Source: Acetatifactor muris (GTDB lineage Bacteria > Bacillota > Clostridia > Lachnospirales > Lachnospiraceae). From it: a DNA stretch of 48,678 nt. The notes under the pieces were generated by a model, which was not told where the DNA came from, made no database searches, and worked only from the letters and a program-made list of their open reading frames with translations. Where the stretch lies: positions 1 through 48,678 of the forward strand of contig NZ_JANJZD010000034.1 of the NCBI RefSeq assembly GCF_024623325.1. Direction: 5' to 3'. Of the stretch, positions 26,406 to 33,133 are shown one piece after another; within the stretch, counting starts at the first letter, position 1, and each line of letters starts with the position of its first letter. The position numbers and the translations under genes were made by a program.

Positions 26406-27966
26406 TTTAAAAAAATATTTCCCCGTGGCGAAATCCTCTCTCTTCGCAAAACAGATGTACGTCCGGGCCAACGAAGATATCTCTATCGACATTTATAAAG
26501 GAGAAACTTTTGGTCTGGTAGGCGAATCCGGCTGCGGTAAGTCCACGCTGGGCCGCGTCCTGCTCCAGCTGTACGAGCAGACTGCCGGCAGCACCATGTA
26601 TTACGGACGTACCCTGGAAGAGGTGGCTCCCAGATATGTACTGGATACTCTCTCCAACGCAGAAAAATATATTGAGAAATATCATAAGGCAACGGCACAT
26701 GCCGAAGAAATGACAAAAAAGTGCGATGCACTGGGCGACAATGCCACTTTCTTCGACCTGCAGGACAAGAATCTGGCACTCTGCGACGCCAAAACGGCGC
26801 TGGATTACTGTGCAAAGATTCTGGGCGGCTTCATGGTTAAGGAAACCCGCCAGGGTGCCGCTCTCCTCTCCGACAAGTATAAATTCGCTTTCCAGGCTGC
26901 TTCCATTGCCGCCAGGGCAGAAGACATTGAGCTGGAAATAGAAGTACAGGAGAGCCTGCTGGAAGATACGCCTCAGAAGGCACAGGCCATACAGGAAAAG
27001 CTGGCAAAGCTCAGGAAAAAGCGAGATGAGCTGACCGGCGAACAGAAAAAACTTCTGGCTTCCGCAGCGGAAACAGAAGAAAAAATCGCCCTGTTAAAAG
27101 CTCCCTATGCAAAGGATGAGGAATTCGCCAGATATGAGGCAATGCTGGATAACGGTGTGGATCTCAAGAGACTGAAATACAGTGAAATGCGCCATCTGCG
27201 CAAGGACCTGCAGATCATTTTCCAGGACCCTTACTCTTCTCTGAATCCCCGTATGACCGTGGGACGCATTATCGAGGAAGGACTGGTAACTCACAAATTC
27301 TACAAAGCCGGTTCCAAAAAAATGCAGCAATATGTCTTCGAGGTAATGAATTCCTGCGGCCTGCAGAACTATATGTACAACCGTTATCCTCATCAGTTTT
27401 CCGGCGGTCAGAGACAGAGAATCTGTATTGCCCGCTCTCTGGCAGTTAAACCGAAATTTGTGGTCTGCGACGAATGTGTATCCGCTCTGGACGTTTCCAT
27501 CCAGTCCCAGATTATCAATCTGCTTCAGGAGCTGAAGGAGAAAGAAGGGCTCACATACCTGTTCATCTCCCACAATTTATCCGTGGTCCGCTATATTTCG
27601 GATCGTATCGGCGTCATGTACCTGGGCAATATGGTAGAGGTGGCAGAGACGGACGAGATCTTCAGCGATCCCCGTCATCCTTATACGATTGCGCTGCTGT
27701 CTTCCATCCCCACCACGGACCCTGACAGCCTCACCAAAGAGCGCATCATCCTGGAAGGCAATATTCCCAGTCCTATCAAACCTCCTTCCGGATGTAAGTT
27801 CCATACACGCTGTTTCATGGCCTGCGATAAGTGTAAGGTGGTTCCACCCGCACTCACAGAAGTAAAACCGGGACATTTCGTGGCCTGCCACTTTGCGGAG
27901 CAGCAAAAGGTGGATGAAAACGGAAATTATTTGTTTGATGTAAAGCTTGCAACGAATCAGCGTTAA
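26380..27966 (+). CDS. Oligopeptide ABC transporter ATPase F, operon 2, with helical insertion
   Basis: The 528-residue OppF-type ATPase has Walker A GESGCGKST, then an insertion of about 180 residues before the Q-loop IIFQDPYSSLNPR, signature SGGQRQR, and Walker B FVVCDECVSALD with the same CDEC variant as operon 1. The insertion is Lys/Glu/Ala-rich with heptad-like spacing (for example QAIQEKLAKLRKKRDELTGE), consistent with a coiled-coil hairpin. Its edges (TAGSTMYYGRTLEEVAPRYV and FARYEAMLDNGVDLKRLKY) are conserved with operon 1, while the middle diverges. The C terminus has the Cys cluster CKFHTRCFMACDKC. GGAGGAGCTCCGAAC precedes the ATG. Confidence 0.93.
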   Translation: MEKLLSITNLKKYFPVAKSSLFAKQMYVRANEDISIDIYKGETFGLVGESGCGKSTLGRVLLQLYEQTAGSTMYYGRTLEEVAPRYVLDTLSNAEKYIEKYHKATAHAEEMTKKCDALGDNATFFDLQDKNLALCDAKTALDYCAKILGGFMVKETRQGAALLSDKYKFAFQAASIAARAEDIELEIEVQESLLEDTPQKAQAIQEKLAKLRKKRDELTGEQKKLLASAAETEEKIALLKAPYAKDEEFARYEAMLDNGVDLKRLKYSEMRHLRKDLQIIFQDPYSSLNPRMTVGRIIEEGLVTHKFYKAGSKKMQQYVFEVMNSCGLQNYMYNRYPHQFSGGQRQRICIARSLAVKPKFVVCDECVSALDVSIQSQIINLLQELKEKEGLTYLFISHNLSVVRYISDRIGVMYLGNMVEVAETDEIFSDPRHPYTIALLSSIPTTDPDSLTKERIILEGNIPSPIKPPSGCKFHTRCFMACDKCKVVPPALTEVKPGHFVACHFAEQQKVDENGNYLFDVKLATNQR

Positions 27967-27981
27967 TATTTCAATTATGAT

Positions 27982-28096
27982 TTCTGCAATGTCCCCCCGC
28001 AGTATCTCCTCATATGTATGGGCGGCACAAGGTCTTATCAGCCGCAGCAAGTAACGGGATACTGTGAATTTCACCTGATGGCGGGACATTGCAGAA
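27982..28096 (+). repeat. Long inverted repeat between ATPase F and the small protein, operon 2
   Basis: TTCTGCAATGTCCC (27982-27995) is matched by an exact inverted copy at 28083-28096. Inside are CAGTATC/GATACTG and GCGGC/GCCGC, also in nested inverted order, so the transcript can fold into one long branched hairpin that ends just before the small protein gene. It may be a regulatory leader, an mRNA-stabilising structure or a short miniature element. Confidence 0.7.
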
Positions 28097-28112
28097 TTGG
28101 ATGAGCAAAATC

Positions 28113-28304
28113 ATGAGAAAAGCCTGGAAAAAAATTCCCAAAGAAATTGATTATGATAAGGAAGAACAATTACAGCAGGAACCTTTGGAAAAAAGTGATC
28201 TGCCGGCCATGCTGCTGGCTTCTGTCATTTCCATTTTTCTGCCGGTCATTTTGGTTCTGCTGCTGTTATTGGGCATATGTTATCTTCTGTTCGTGGGATT
28301 GTAG
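28113..28304 (+). CDS. Small single-helix protein ending ABC operon 2
   Basis: The 63-residue product starts MRKAWKKIPKEIDYDKEEQL and carries one C-terminal membrane helix of about 25 residues ending FVGL. It matches the 64-residue protein at the end of operon 1 in length, charge pattern and helix position. The ATG at 28113 is chosen by that comparison; an ATG at 28101 and a TTG at 28089 are in frame, and none has a clear ribosome binding site. The gene follows a 14-bp inverted repeat that may control it. Function unknown. Confidence 0.65.
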   Translation: MRKAWKKIPKEIDYDKEEQLQQEPLEKSDLPAMLLASVISIFLPVILVLLLLLGICYLLFVGL

Positions 28305-28334
28305 CGGTTCTGCCCTGTTTACCTCCAATGACTT

Positions 28335-28544
28335 CTAATAAAAAGGCCAGAGCCAAATCTCTGCAGGGACTTACCTGGAGCCTTCCGCGAGATTTCTGCA
28401 GCAGGTCAGGGTAAAAGCAAAGGGACGGCAGAGAAGGCCGGTAGCTCTTTCCTCAGCGCGTTATCAAAGAACCTCCACCTCTTCTGCGGCGTCCCTTTGC
28501 TTTAGGAGAAATCCCTTTGCCGGTCCTTGCGGGTATCTCAGATA
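28335..28544. repeat. Hairpin repeat between operon 2 and eno, related to the 46-kb repeats
   Basis: AAAGCAAAGGGACG (28414-28427) has an exact inverted copy at 28490-28503, closing a structure of about 90 bases with inner imperfect pairing (GCAGAGAAGG with CCTCTTCTGC). The left flank (TCTGCAGGGACTTAC) and right flank (GGTCCTTGCGGGTATC) match the 42-base array units at 45.8-46.0 and 46.7-46.84 kb, and CTCTTTCCTC with CAAAGAACCTCC match the stem of the elements there. It separates convergent genes and could act as a two-way terminator. Confidence 0.8.
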
Positions 28545-29870
28545 CTACTGCACATGAAAAGCCGTAAGCCCCGGATACTCCGCGGCACCACCCAGCTCTT
28601 CCTCTATCCTGAGCAGTCGGTTATACTTCGCCACTCTGTCACTTCTGCAGGGTGCTCCGGTCTTAATCTGTCCGGTATTCCAGGCCACTGCCAGATCCGC
28701 AATGGTCGTATCCTCGGTCTCGCCGGAGCGATGGGACATCACAGTAGTGTAATTATTCTTCTGTGCCAGCTCCACCGCTTCAAAGGCCTCTGTCAGCGTC
28801 CCTATCTGATTTACCTTCACCAGAATAGAACTTGCCGTCCCCAGCTTAATTCCTGCTGCAAGGCGCTTCTTGTTGGTGACAAACAAATCATCTCCCACCA
28901 GCTGCACCTTCCCGCCCAGCCTCTCTGTCAGCTTCTGCCAGCCCTCCCAGTCGTCTTCTGCCAATGCATCCTCGATGGAAATAATGGGAAAATCCTGGGT
29001 CAGCTTTTCAAAGTAGGCAATCATTTCATCCGTGCTGCGGATAATCTCTTCTCCCTTTAAGCTGCTCTCTCCGGGAAAATGATACATATCTGTCTTCTCA
29101 TTATATAATTCGCTTGAGGCAGCGTCCATGGCTATCCATACATCCTCTCCCGGCTTGTAGCCCGATGCTCTGATTGCATCCACCAGCATGGTCAGAACGC
29201 TTTCTGCGTCCGGCAGGTCCGGCGCAAAGCCGCCTTCATCACCCACACCTGTGGAAAGCCCCTTTTCCTGAAGCAATTTCTTCAGATTATGATAAATCTC
29301 CGCACAGATGCGCAGGGCATCGGAAAAGCTGTCCGCACAGACAGGCATAATCATGAATTCCTGAAAGTCCACTGTATTTGCAGCATGTTTTCCGCCGTTT
29401 AAAATGTTCATCATGGGCACGGGAAGCAGATGGGCGCCGGTACCTCCCACATAGCGGTACAAAGGCATGGACAGCGCCCGGGCCGCCGCTTTGGCACAGG
29501 CCAGCGACACGGACAGGGTGGCATTGGCACCCAGATTTTCCTTGTTCTCTGTGCCGTCCAGTTCCACGAGAAATCTGTCGATTTCTATCTGATCCAGCGC
29601 ATTTCTTCCTTCCAGCGAGGGCGCTATCTTTTCGTTGACATTTTTCACGGCATGCTGCACGCCCAGTCCGAAATAACGGGGTTCTGCGTCGCGGAGTTCC
29701 ACCGCCTCGAAACGTCCCGTGCTGGCTCCGGAAGGCACAGCCGCCGTTCCGGTATACCATTGTCCGTCATCGTGACTCAGCACGATGACATCTGCCTCCA
29801 CGGTAGGATTTCCCCTGGAATCCAGGATTTCCCGGGCATGAACAGATTTGATTTCCAGATATGTGGTCAT
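28545..29870 (-). CDS. eno: Enolase
   Basis: The 441-residue enzyme converts 2-phosphoglycerate to phosphoenolpyruvate in glycolysis. It has the N-terminal HAREILDSRGNPTVE, the catalytic loop PSGASTG, GGKHAANTVDFQEFMI, the metal-binding acids (ISIEDALAEDD and LVGDDLFVTN), the catalytic Lys of LVKVNQIGT, and the signature MSHRSGETEDT. The length is slightly above the usual 430. AAGGAGGAAGTTTTTT precedes the ATG. No neighbouring gene belongs to the same pathway, although gpmI, the preceding step, lies 14 kb away in the same orientation. Confidence 0.97.
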   Translation of the reverse strand: MTTYLEIKSVHAREILDSRGNPTVEADVIVLSHDDGQWYTGTAAVPSGASTGRFEAVELRDAEPRYFGLGVQHAVKNVNEKIAPSLEGRNALDQIEIDRFLVELDGTENKENLGANATLSVSLACAKAAARALSMPLYRYVGGTGAHLLPVPMMNILNGGKHAANTVDFQEFMIMPVCADSFSDALRICAEIYHNLKKLLQEKGLSTGVGDEGGFAPDLPDAESVLTMLVDAIRASGYKPGEDVWIAMDAASSELYNEKTDMYHFPGESSLKGEEIIRSTDEMIAYFEKLTQDFPIISIEDALAEDDWEGWQKLTERLGGKVQLVGDDLFVTNKKRLAAGIKLGTASSILVKVNQIGTLTEAFEAVELAQKNNYTTVMSHRSGETEDTTIADLAVAWNTGQIKTGAPCRSDRVAKYNRLLRIEEELGGAAEYPGLTAFHVQ

Positions 29871-30019
29871 AAAAAACTTCCTCCTTCGGATATATTTTCG
29901 GAAACTGTGTAAATTGTCCCGGTTAGTATTTCCGTAAAAGGAGGAAGCTATACTGTTACTGCTGTCGGTTACTCAAATCTTTGCCTGCGAAATTGTCTGT
30001 GAAATTTCATAAATCATTT

Positions 30020-31042
30020 TCAATAAGGTTTCCCTTTCAAAATTTCACAATAATCCCGATAATTCTTCTCCAGAAGAGCCGGCGTATCAAGGCCATAAGG
30101 GCATTTGGACTTACATCTGCCGCAATGCAGACAATTCTCAATCTTTTTCATTTTCTCCTGTGCCTGGGGTGTCAGATGTGCTGCGGAGGGGGATCTGCGA
30201 ATCAGCAGGCTCATGCGGGCGCAGTTGTTAATCTCAATTCCCGCCGGACAGGGCATACAGTAACCGCAGCCCCGACAGAAATCTCCCAGAAGCTCCTCTC
30301 TGTCATGAGCAATAATCGCAGACAGTTCCTCCGTCATGGCAGGCGGCGCATCGATATAGGAAAGAAATTCGTCCAGCTCGCTTTCCCGCTGAATCCCCCA
30401 GATCGGAAGTACATTGTCATACTGTGCCAGAAAAGCATATGCGGCGGCAGAATTGGTGATCAGTCCTCCCGACAGCGCTTTCATAGCGATAAAACCCATT
30501 CCGGCATCAGCACACTTTTTCACCAGCTCAATATCCTTCTCTGTAGCCAGATAGGAAAACGGAAACTGCAGCGTCTCGTACAGTCCGCTCTCCACTGCTT
30601 CATTTGCCACATGCAGACGATGATTTGTAATGCCGATATGCCGCACCATTCCCTTTTCCCTGGCCTCCAGCATGGCTTCATAAAGTCCGCTGCCGTCTCC
30701 CGGTTTCGGACAGGTATCCGGATTGTGGAACTGATAGAGATCCACATAGCCTGTCCGCAGGTTCTTAAGAGAGGTATGTAAATCCCGCCAGAATCCCTCC
30801 ACATCTGTCGAACCGGTCTTCGTGGCAATATATATTTTCTCCCGAATTCCTTCAAAAGCCTCTCCCAGCTTTTCCTCGCTGTCCGTATACGCTCTGGCCG
30901 TGTCAAAAAACTGAATTCCACCCTGATACGCCTTCCTGAGAAACTTCACTGCCGCTTCTCCGGAAATGCGCTGTATGGGCAGCGCGCCGAATGCATTTTT
31001 CTGCGCTGTAATTCCGGTATTACCCAATGTTACTTTAGCCAT
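30020..31042 (-). CDS. Aldo/keto reductase with two C-terminal iron-sulfur motifs
   Basis: The 340-residue protein has an aldo/keto reductase barrel (residues 1-260) with the catalytic residues visible as FFDTARAYTDSE (Asp, Tyr), IYIATKTG (Lys) and LYQFHNPD (His). A ferredoxin-like C-terminal domain follows with CRGCGYCMPCPAGI and CLHCGRCKSKCPYGL, enough for two 4Fe-4S clusters. This subfamily is common in anaerobes and probably moves electrons between NAD(P)H or ferredoxin and a carbonyl substrate, which cannot be named here. The ATG at 31042 has GGAGGGAATCT just before it; a longer frame upstream lacks support. It is monocistronic between aspS and eno. Confidence 0.9.
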   Translation of the reverse strand: MAKVTLGNTGITAQKNAFGALPIQRISGEAAVKFLRKAYQGGIQFFDTARAYTDSEEKLGEAFEGIREKIYIATKTGSTDVEGFWRDLHTSLKNLRTGYVDLYQFHNPDTCPKPGDGSGLYEAMLEAREKGMVRHIGITNHRLHVANEAVESGLYETLQFPFSYLATEKDIELVKKCADAGMGFIAMKALSGGLITNSAAAYAFLAQYDNVLPIWGIQRESELDEFLSYIDAPPAMTEELSAIIAHDREELLGDFCRGCGYCMPCPAGIEINNCARMSLLIRRSPSAAHLTPQAQEKMKKIENCLHCGRCKSKCPYGLDTPALLEKNYRDYCEILKGKPY

Positions 31043-31246
31043 AGATTCCCTCCTGCAGATCTGTGAATCTGCCTTCTTCCTGTCTGAATGATTTCCAGGC
31101 AGCGCAGCGGTCCTGTCTGAGCCGCTGCCTCCCATATCTTACTATGCAATATAGCACAGTGCTGTCAAAACCGCAAGGAAATTCTGCATATCATATATAA
31201 CCGGGGCAGCAGTTCCGGGCCAGGGCAGATACTTATGAGCATCTCC

Positions 31247-32614
31247 TCAGGGCGTCAGCCTGTGAATATCCCTGGGAAAAAGTGCAGCCTGTCGAATATT
31301 GTCAAAGTTCAGCAGCCTTGCGGTAAAGCGTTCCAGTCCCAACCCCAGGCCTCCATGAGGGGGCATTCCATGCTTATGCATCATCAGATAGCTCTCGAAG
31401 GCTTCCGGATTCATGCCTCGCCTGCACATTTTTTCCACCTGCATATTATAATCGTGAATGCGCTGTCCTCCTGTGGTAATTTCAAGACCCCGGAAAATCA
31501 GATCAAAGCTCAGCGTCTCCTCCGGGCTCTCCGGGTCCTCCATCACATAAAAAGGACGTTTGGCCGCAGGATAATGGGTGATAAAGACAAATTCACTCCC
31601 CGTTCTGCGCCAAATGATTTCAGACAGCATTTTCTCCTCCTCCGGTTCAAAATCATGACGCGCATATGCCTGTTCCCGCGCAGCCTCTCCCAGCCCCAGT
31701 TCTTCCGCAAGCAGTTCCTTTGCCTCCGTAAACTTCAGCTCCGGAATCGCCCCTCCCGGCACTGCGGACACGGCATTCGGCTCATTTTCTTCGGGCAGCT
31801 CCGGCAGAGTCACCTGGAGAAGCTCCAGCTCATGCGCGTATTCCCGGGAAAGCATATTCAGGGCACAGCGCAACATTTTCACCTCCAGGGCCATAAGCTC
31901 CCGGAAGCTCTCAATATAGCCCATTTCAAAATCCACTCCCGTATATTCGTTGATATGTCTGGCCGTATCATGCTTTTCCGCCCTGAAAACCGGTCCCACC
32001 TCATAGACCCGCTCGAACACTCCCGCCATCATCTGTTTATAAAACTGTGGGCTCTGGGCCAGGTAAGCCTCTCTGCCGAAATAGTCTACCCGGAAAACGT
32101 TTGCTCCGCCTTCCGCCCCTGCATACACAATCTTCGGTGTGTGTATCTCCACAAAATGTTCCTCTTCAAAAAAATGGCGGAAGCCTCTCAGAATTCCTTC
32201 CTGAATCCTGAATATGGCTCTCTCCTTCTCATTGCGCAGAGTCAGCGGCCTGAAATTCAGTTTGTTTTCCAGGGAAGTACTCATCTCCTTCTGGTTGATG
32301 ACCACAGGCATATTCTCCAGCGGTTCGGAGAGAATTACAACTGACAGAATATACAGCTCCACCCCTGCCTTCGCCCGTTCCTCCTTTACCGCCTCCGCCG
32401 TAATCCTCACACAGGCCTCTTCCCTGAGCTTCTCCATCAGCTCCTGCCTGTCACAGACGCACTGTATCACATCCCGCGGTGTCCTGACCCGGCAGAAATA
32501 AAACCCCTTCATTTTTCTGATTTTATAGATGCTGCCGTGAAGTGTGACTGTTTCGCCGATGTGTTCCGCAAGTTCTGATATCTCTGATATGTCCTGTATC
32601 TTTTTTTCTTTCAT
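31247..32614 (-). CDS. aspS: Aspartyl-tRNA synthetase, archaeal type, probably non-discriminating
   Basis: The 455-residue class II synthetase has an N-terminal OB-fold anticodon domain (about 20-110), motif 2 around FRAEKHDTARHINEYTGVDFE and motif 3 GLGLGLERFTARLLNFDNIR, ending ALFPRDIHRLTP. It lacks the GAD insertion domain of the normal 590-residue bacterial AspRS, so it belongs to the archaeal/eukaryotic type. In many Clostridia such an enzyme occurs beside the bacterial form and may charge tRNA-Asn with Asp for amidation by GatCAB; that role is inferred, not seen. The ATG follows ACAGGAGAAGAGCAGGA. A short upstream frame and an independent RNA lie in its leader region. Confidence 0.93.
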   Translation of the reverse strand: MKEKKIQDISEISELAEHIGETVTLHGSIYKIRKMKGFYFCRVRTPRDVIQCVCDRQELMEKLREEACVRITAEAVKEERAKAGVELYILSVVILSEPLENMPVVINQKEMSTSLENKLNFRPLTLRNEKERAIFRIQEGILRGFRHFFEEEHFVEIHTPKIVYAGAEGGANVFRVDYFGREAYLAQSPQFYKQMMAGVFERVYEVGPVFRAEKHDTARHINEYTGVDFEMGYIESFRELMALEVKMLRCALNMLSREYAHELELLQVTLPELPEENEPNAVSAVPGGAIPELKFTEAKELLAEELGLGEAAREQAYARHDFEPEEEKMLSEIIWRRTGSEFVFITHYPAAKRPFYVMEDPESPEETLSFDLIFRGLEITTGGQRIHDYNMQVEKMCRRGMNPEAFESYLMMHKHGMPPHGGLGLGLERFTARLLNFDNIRQAALFPRDIHRLTP

Positions 32615-32665
32615 TCCTGCTCTTCTCCTGTTCTTCTGTTTATCTCTATCTGTTTCTGTCTTCTT

Positions 32666-32740
32666 TCATCTTTTCATTCTTCCGACATATTCTGTCCTGC
32701 ATTTCAATTCGTCCATTCGGGCATCGTCTTTTTGCCACAT
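32666..32740 (-). CDS. Possible 24-residue leader peptide upstream of aspS
   Basis: ATG at 32740 follows GAAGAAGGTGATAAG, a good ribosome binding site, and opens 24 codons (MWQKDDARMDELKCRTEYVG and four more) up to a TGA 51 bases before aspS. Three Asp codons fall in the first ten. It could couple aspS translation to Asp-tRNA supply, but no attenuator hairpin follows it, so this remains a guess. Confidence 0.3.
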   Translation of the reverse strand: MWQKDDARMDELKCRTEYVGRMKR

Positions 32741-32806
32741 CTTATCACCTTCTTTCAAATATCTGCACAGAAAGGTTTAAACTGCCGTTTCTGAAATACA
32801 GAGAAC

Positions 32807-32847
32807 AAAAAAAGAACCACAAATCGTATCTCTACAATCCATGGTTC
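32807..32847 (-). terminator. Terminator of the RNA candidate
   Basis: GAACCA (32847-32842) pairs with TGGTTC (32819-32814), with further interrupted pairing inside, followed by seven T. It ends transcription about 190 bases before the aspS start. Confidence 0.75.
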
Positions 32848-33055
32848 CTTTATACGCTCTCATCATGCGTTTACACCAGGTACCACGGCAGCACAGACAG
32901 CGCCTGCAGCCGTGGTATCCACCGCTACAAGCGCTTCCTATCGTCGTCCCTGTATGCAAATACTCTGCATAATCCGCTTTGAAGCATTTCCTTATCCTCA
33001 CTGACCTGTATCTTGCCCGCTTTCCTTTTCCGGTACGGGCTTCAGCAAATTTATG
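32807..33055 (-). ncRNA. Stand-alone structured RNA candidate of about 250 bases
   Basis: A promoter and an intrinsic terminator frame a region with much internal pairing and no convincing gene. Visible helices include GCCCG/CGGGC near the 5' end, TATGCA/TGCATA in the middle, and a long hairpin TACCACGGC/GCCGTGGTA (about 32882-32918). It does not show the sequence hallmarks of T-box, SRP, RNase P or common riboswitches that I could recall. A Cys-rich frame crosses it, but lacks a ribosome binding site. Size and independence would fit an abundant small RNA such as 6S or raiA-type; neither was tested. Confidence 0.6.
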
Positions 33056-33061
33056 TTTTTC

Positions 33062-33090
33062 ACTATATCACGAAATCTGCTTATTTGCAA
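33062..33090 (-). promoter_or_regulatory. Promoter of the RNA candidate
   Basis: TTGCAA (33090-33085), 17 bases, TATAGT (33067-33062) on the minus strand, starting about 45 bases after the GH95 stop. The expected start is near 33055. Confidence 0.75.
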
Positions 33091-33133
33091 GACCGTTTTT
33101 AACATGGCTCACAATGAATCAAATTCTGACAAG

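Noticed and set aside
9892..27966. Assembly duplication explaining the two transporter operons
   Set aside because: The operons are strongly diverged at both DNA and protein level, so they cannot be an assembly copy.
28305..28545. Coding region between operon 2 and eno
   Set aside because: No open frame with a start signal; the interval is accounted for by a hairpin repeat.
32777..33001. Cys-rich 74-codon frame (ACSGGYHGCRRCLCCRGTWC) that might be a ribosomal peptide precursor
   Set aside because: GTG or internal starts lack a ribosome binding site, no modification genes adjoin, and the frame runs through a terminator hairpin.
32807..33055. T-box riboswitch controlling aspS
   Set aside because: GGTGGATACCACGG resembles the T-box only loosely; the consensus GGTGGNACCGCG is missing and the terminator is some 190 bases before the gene with no antiterminator seen.
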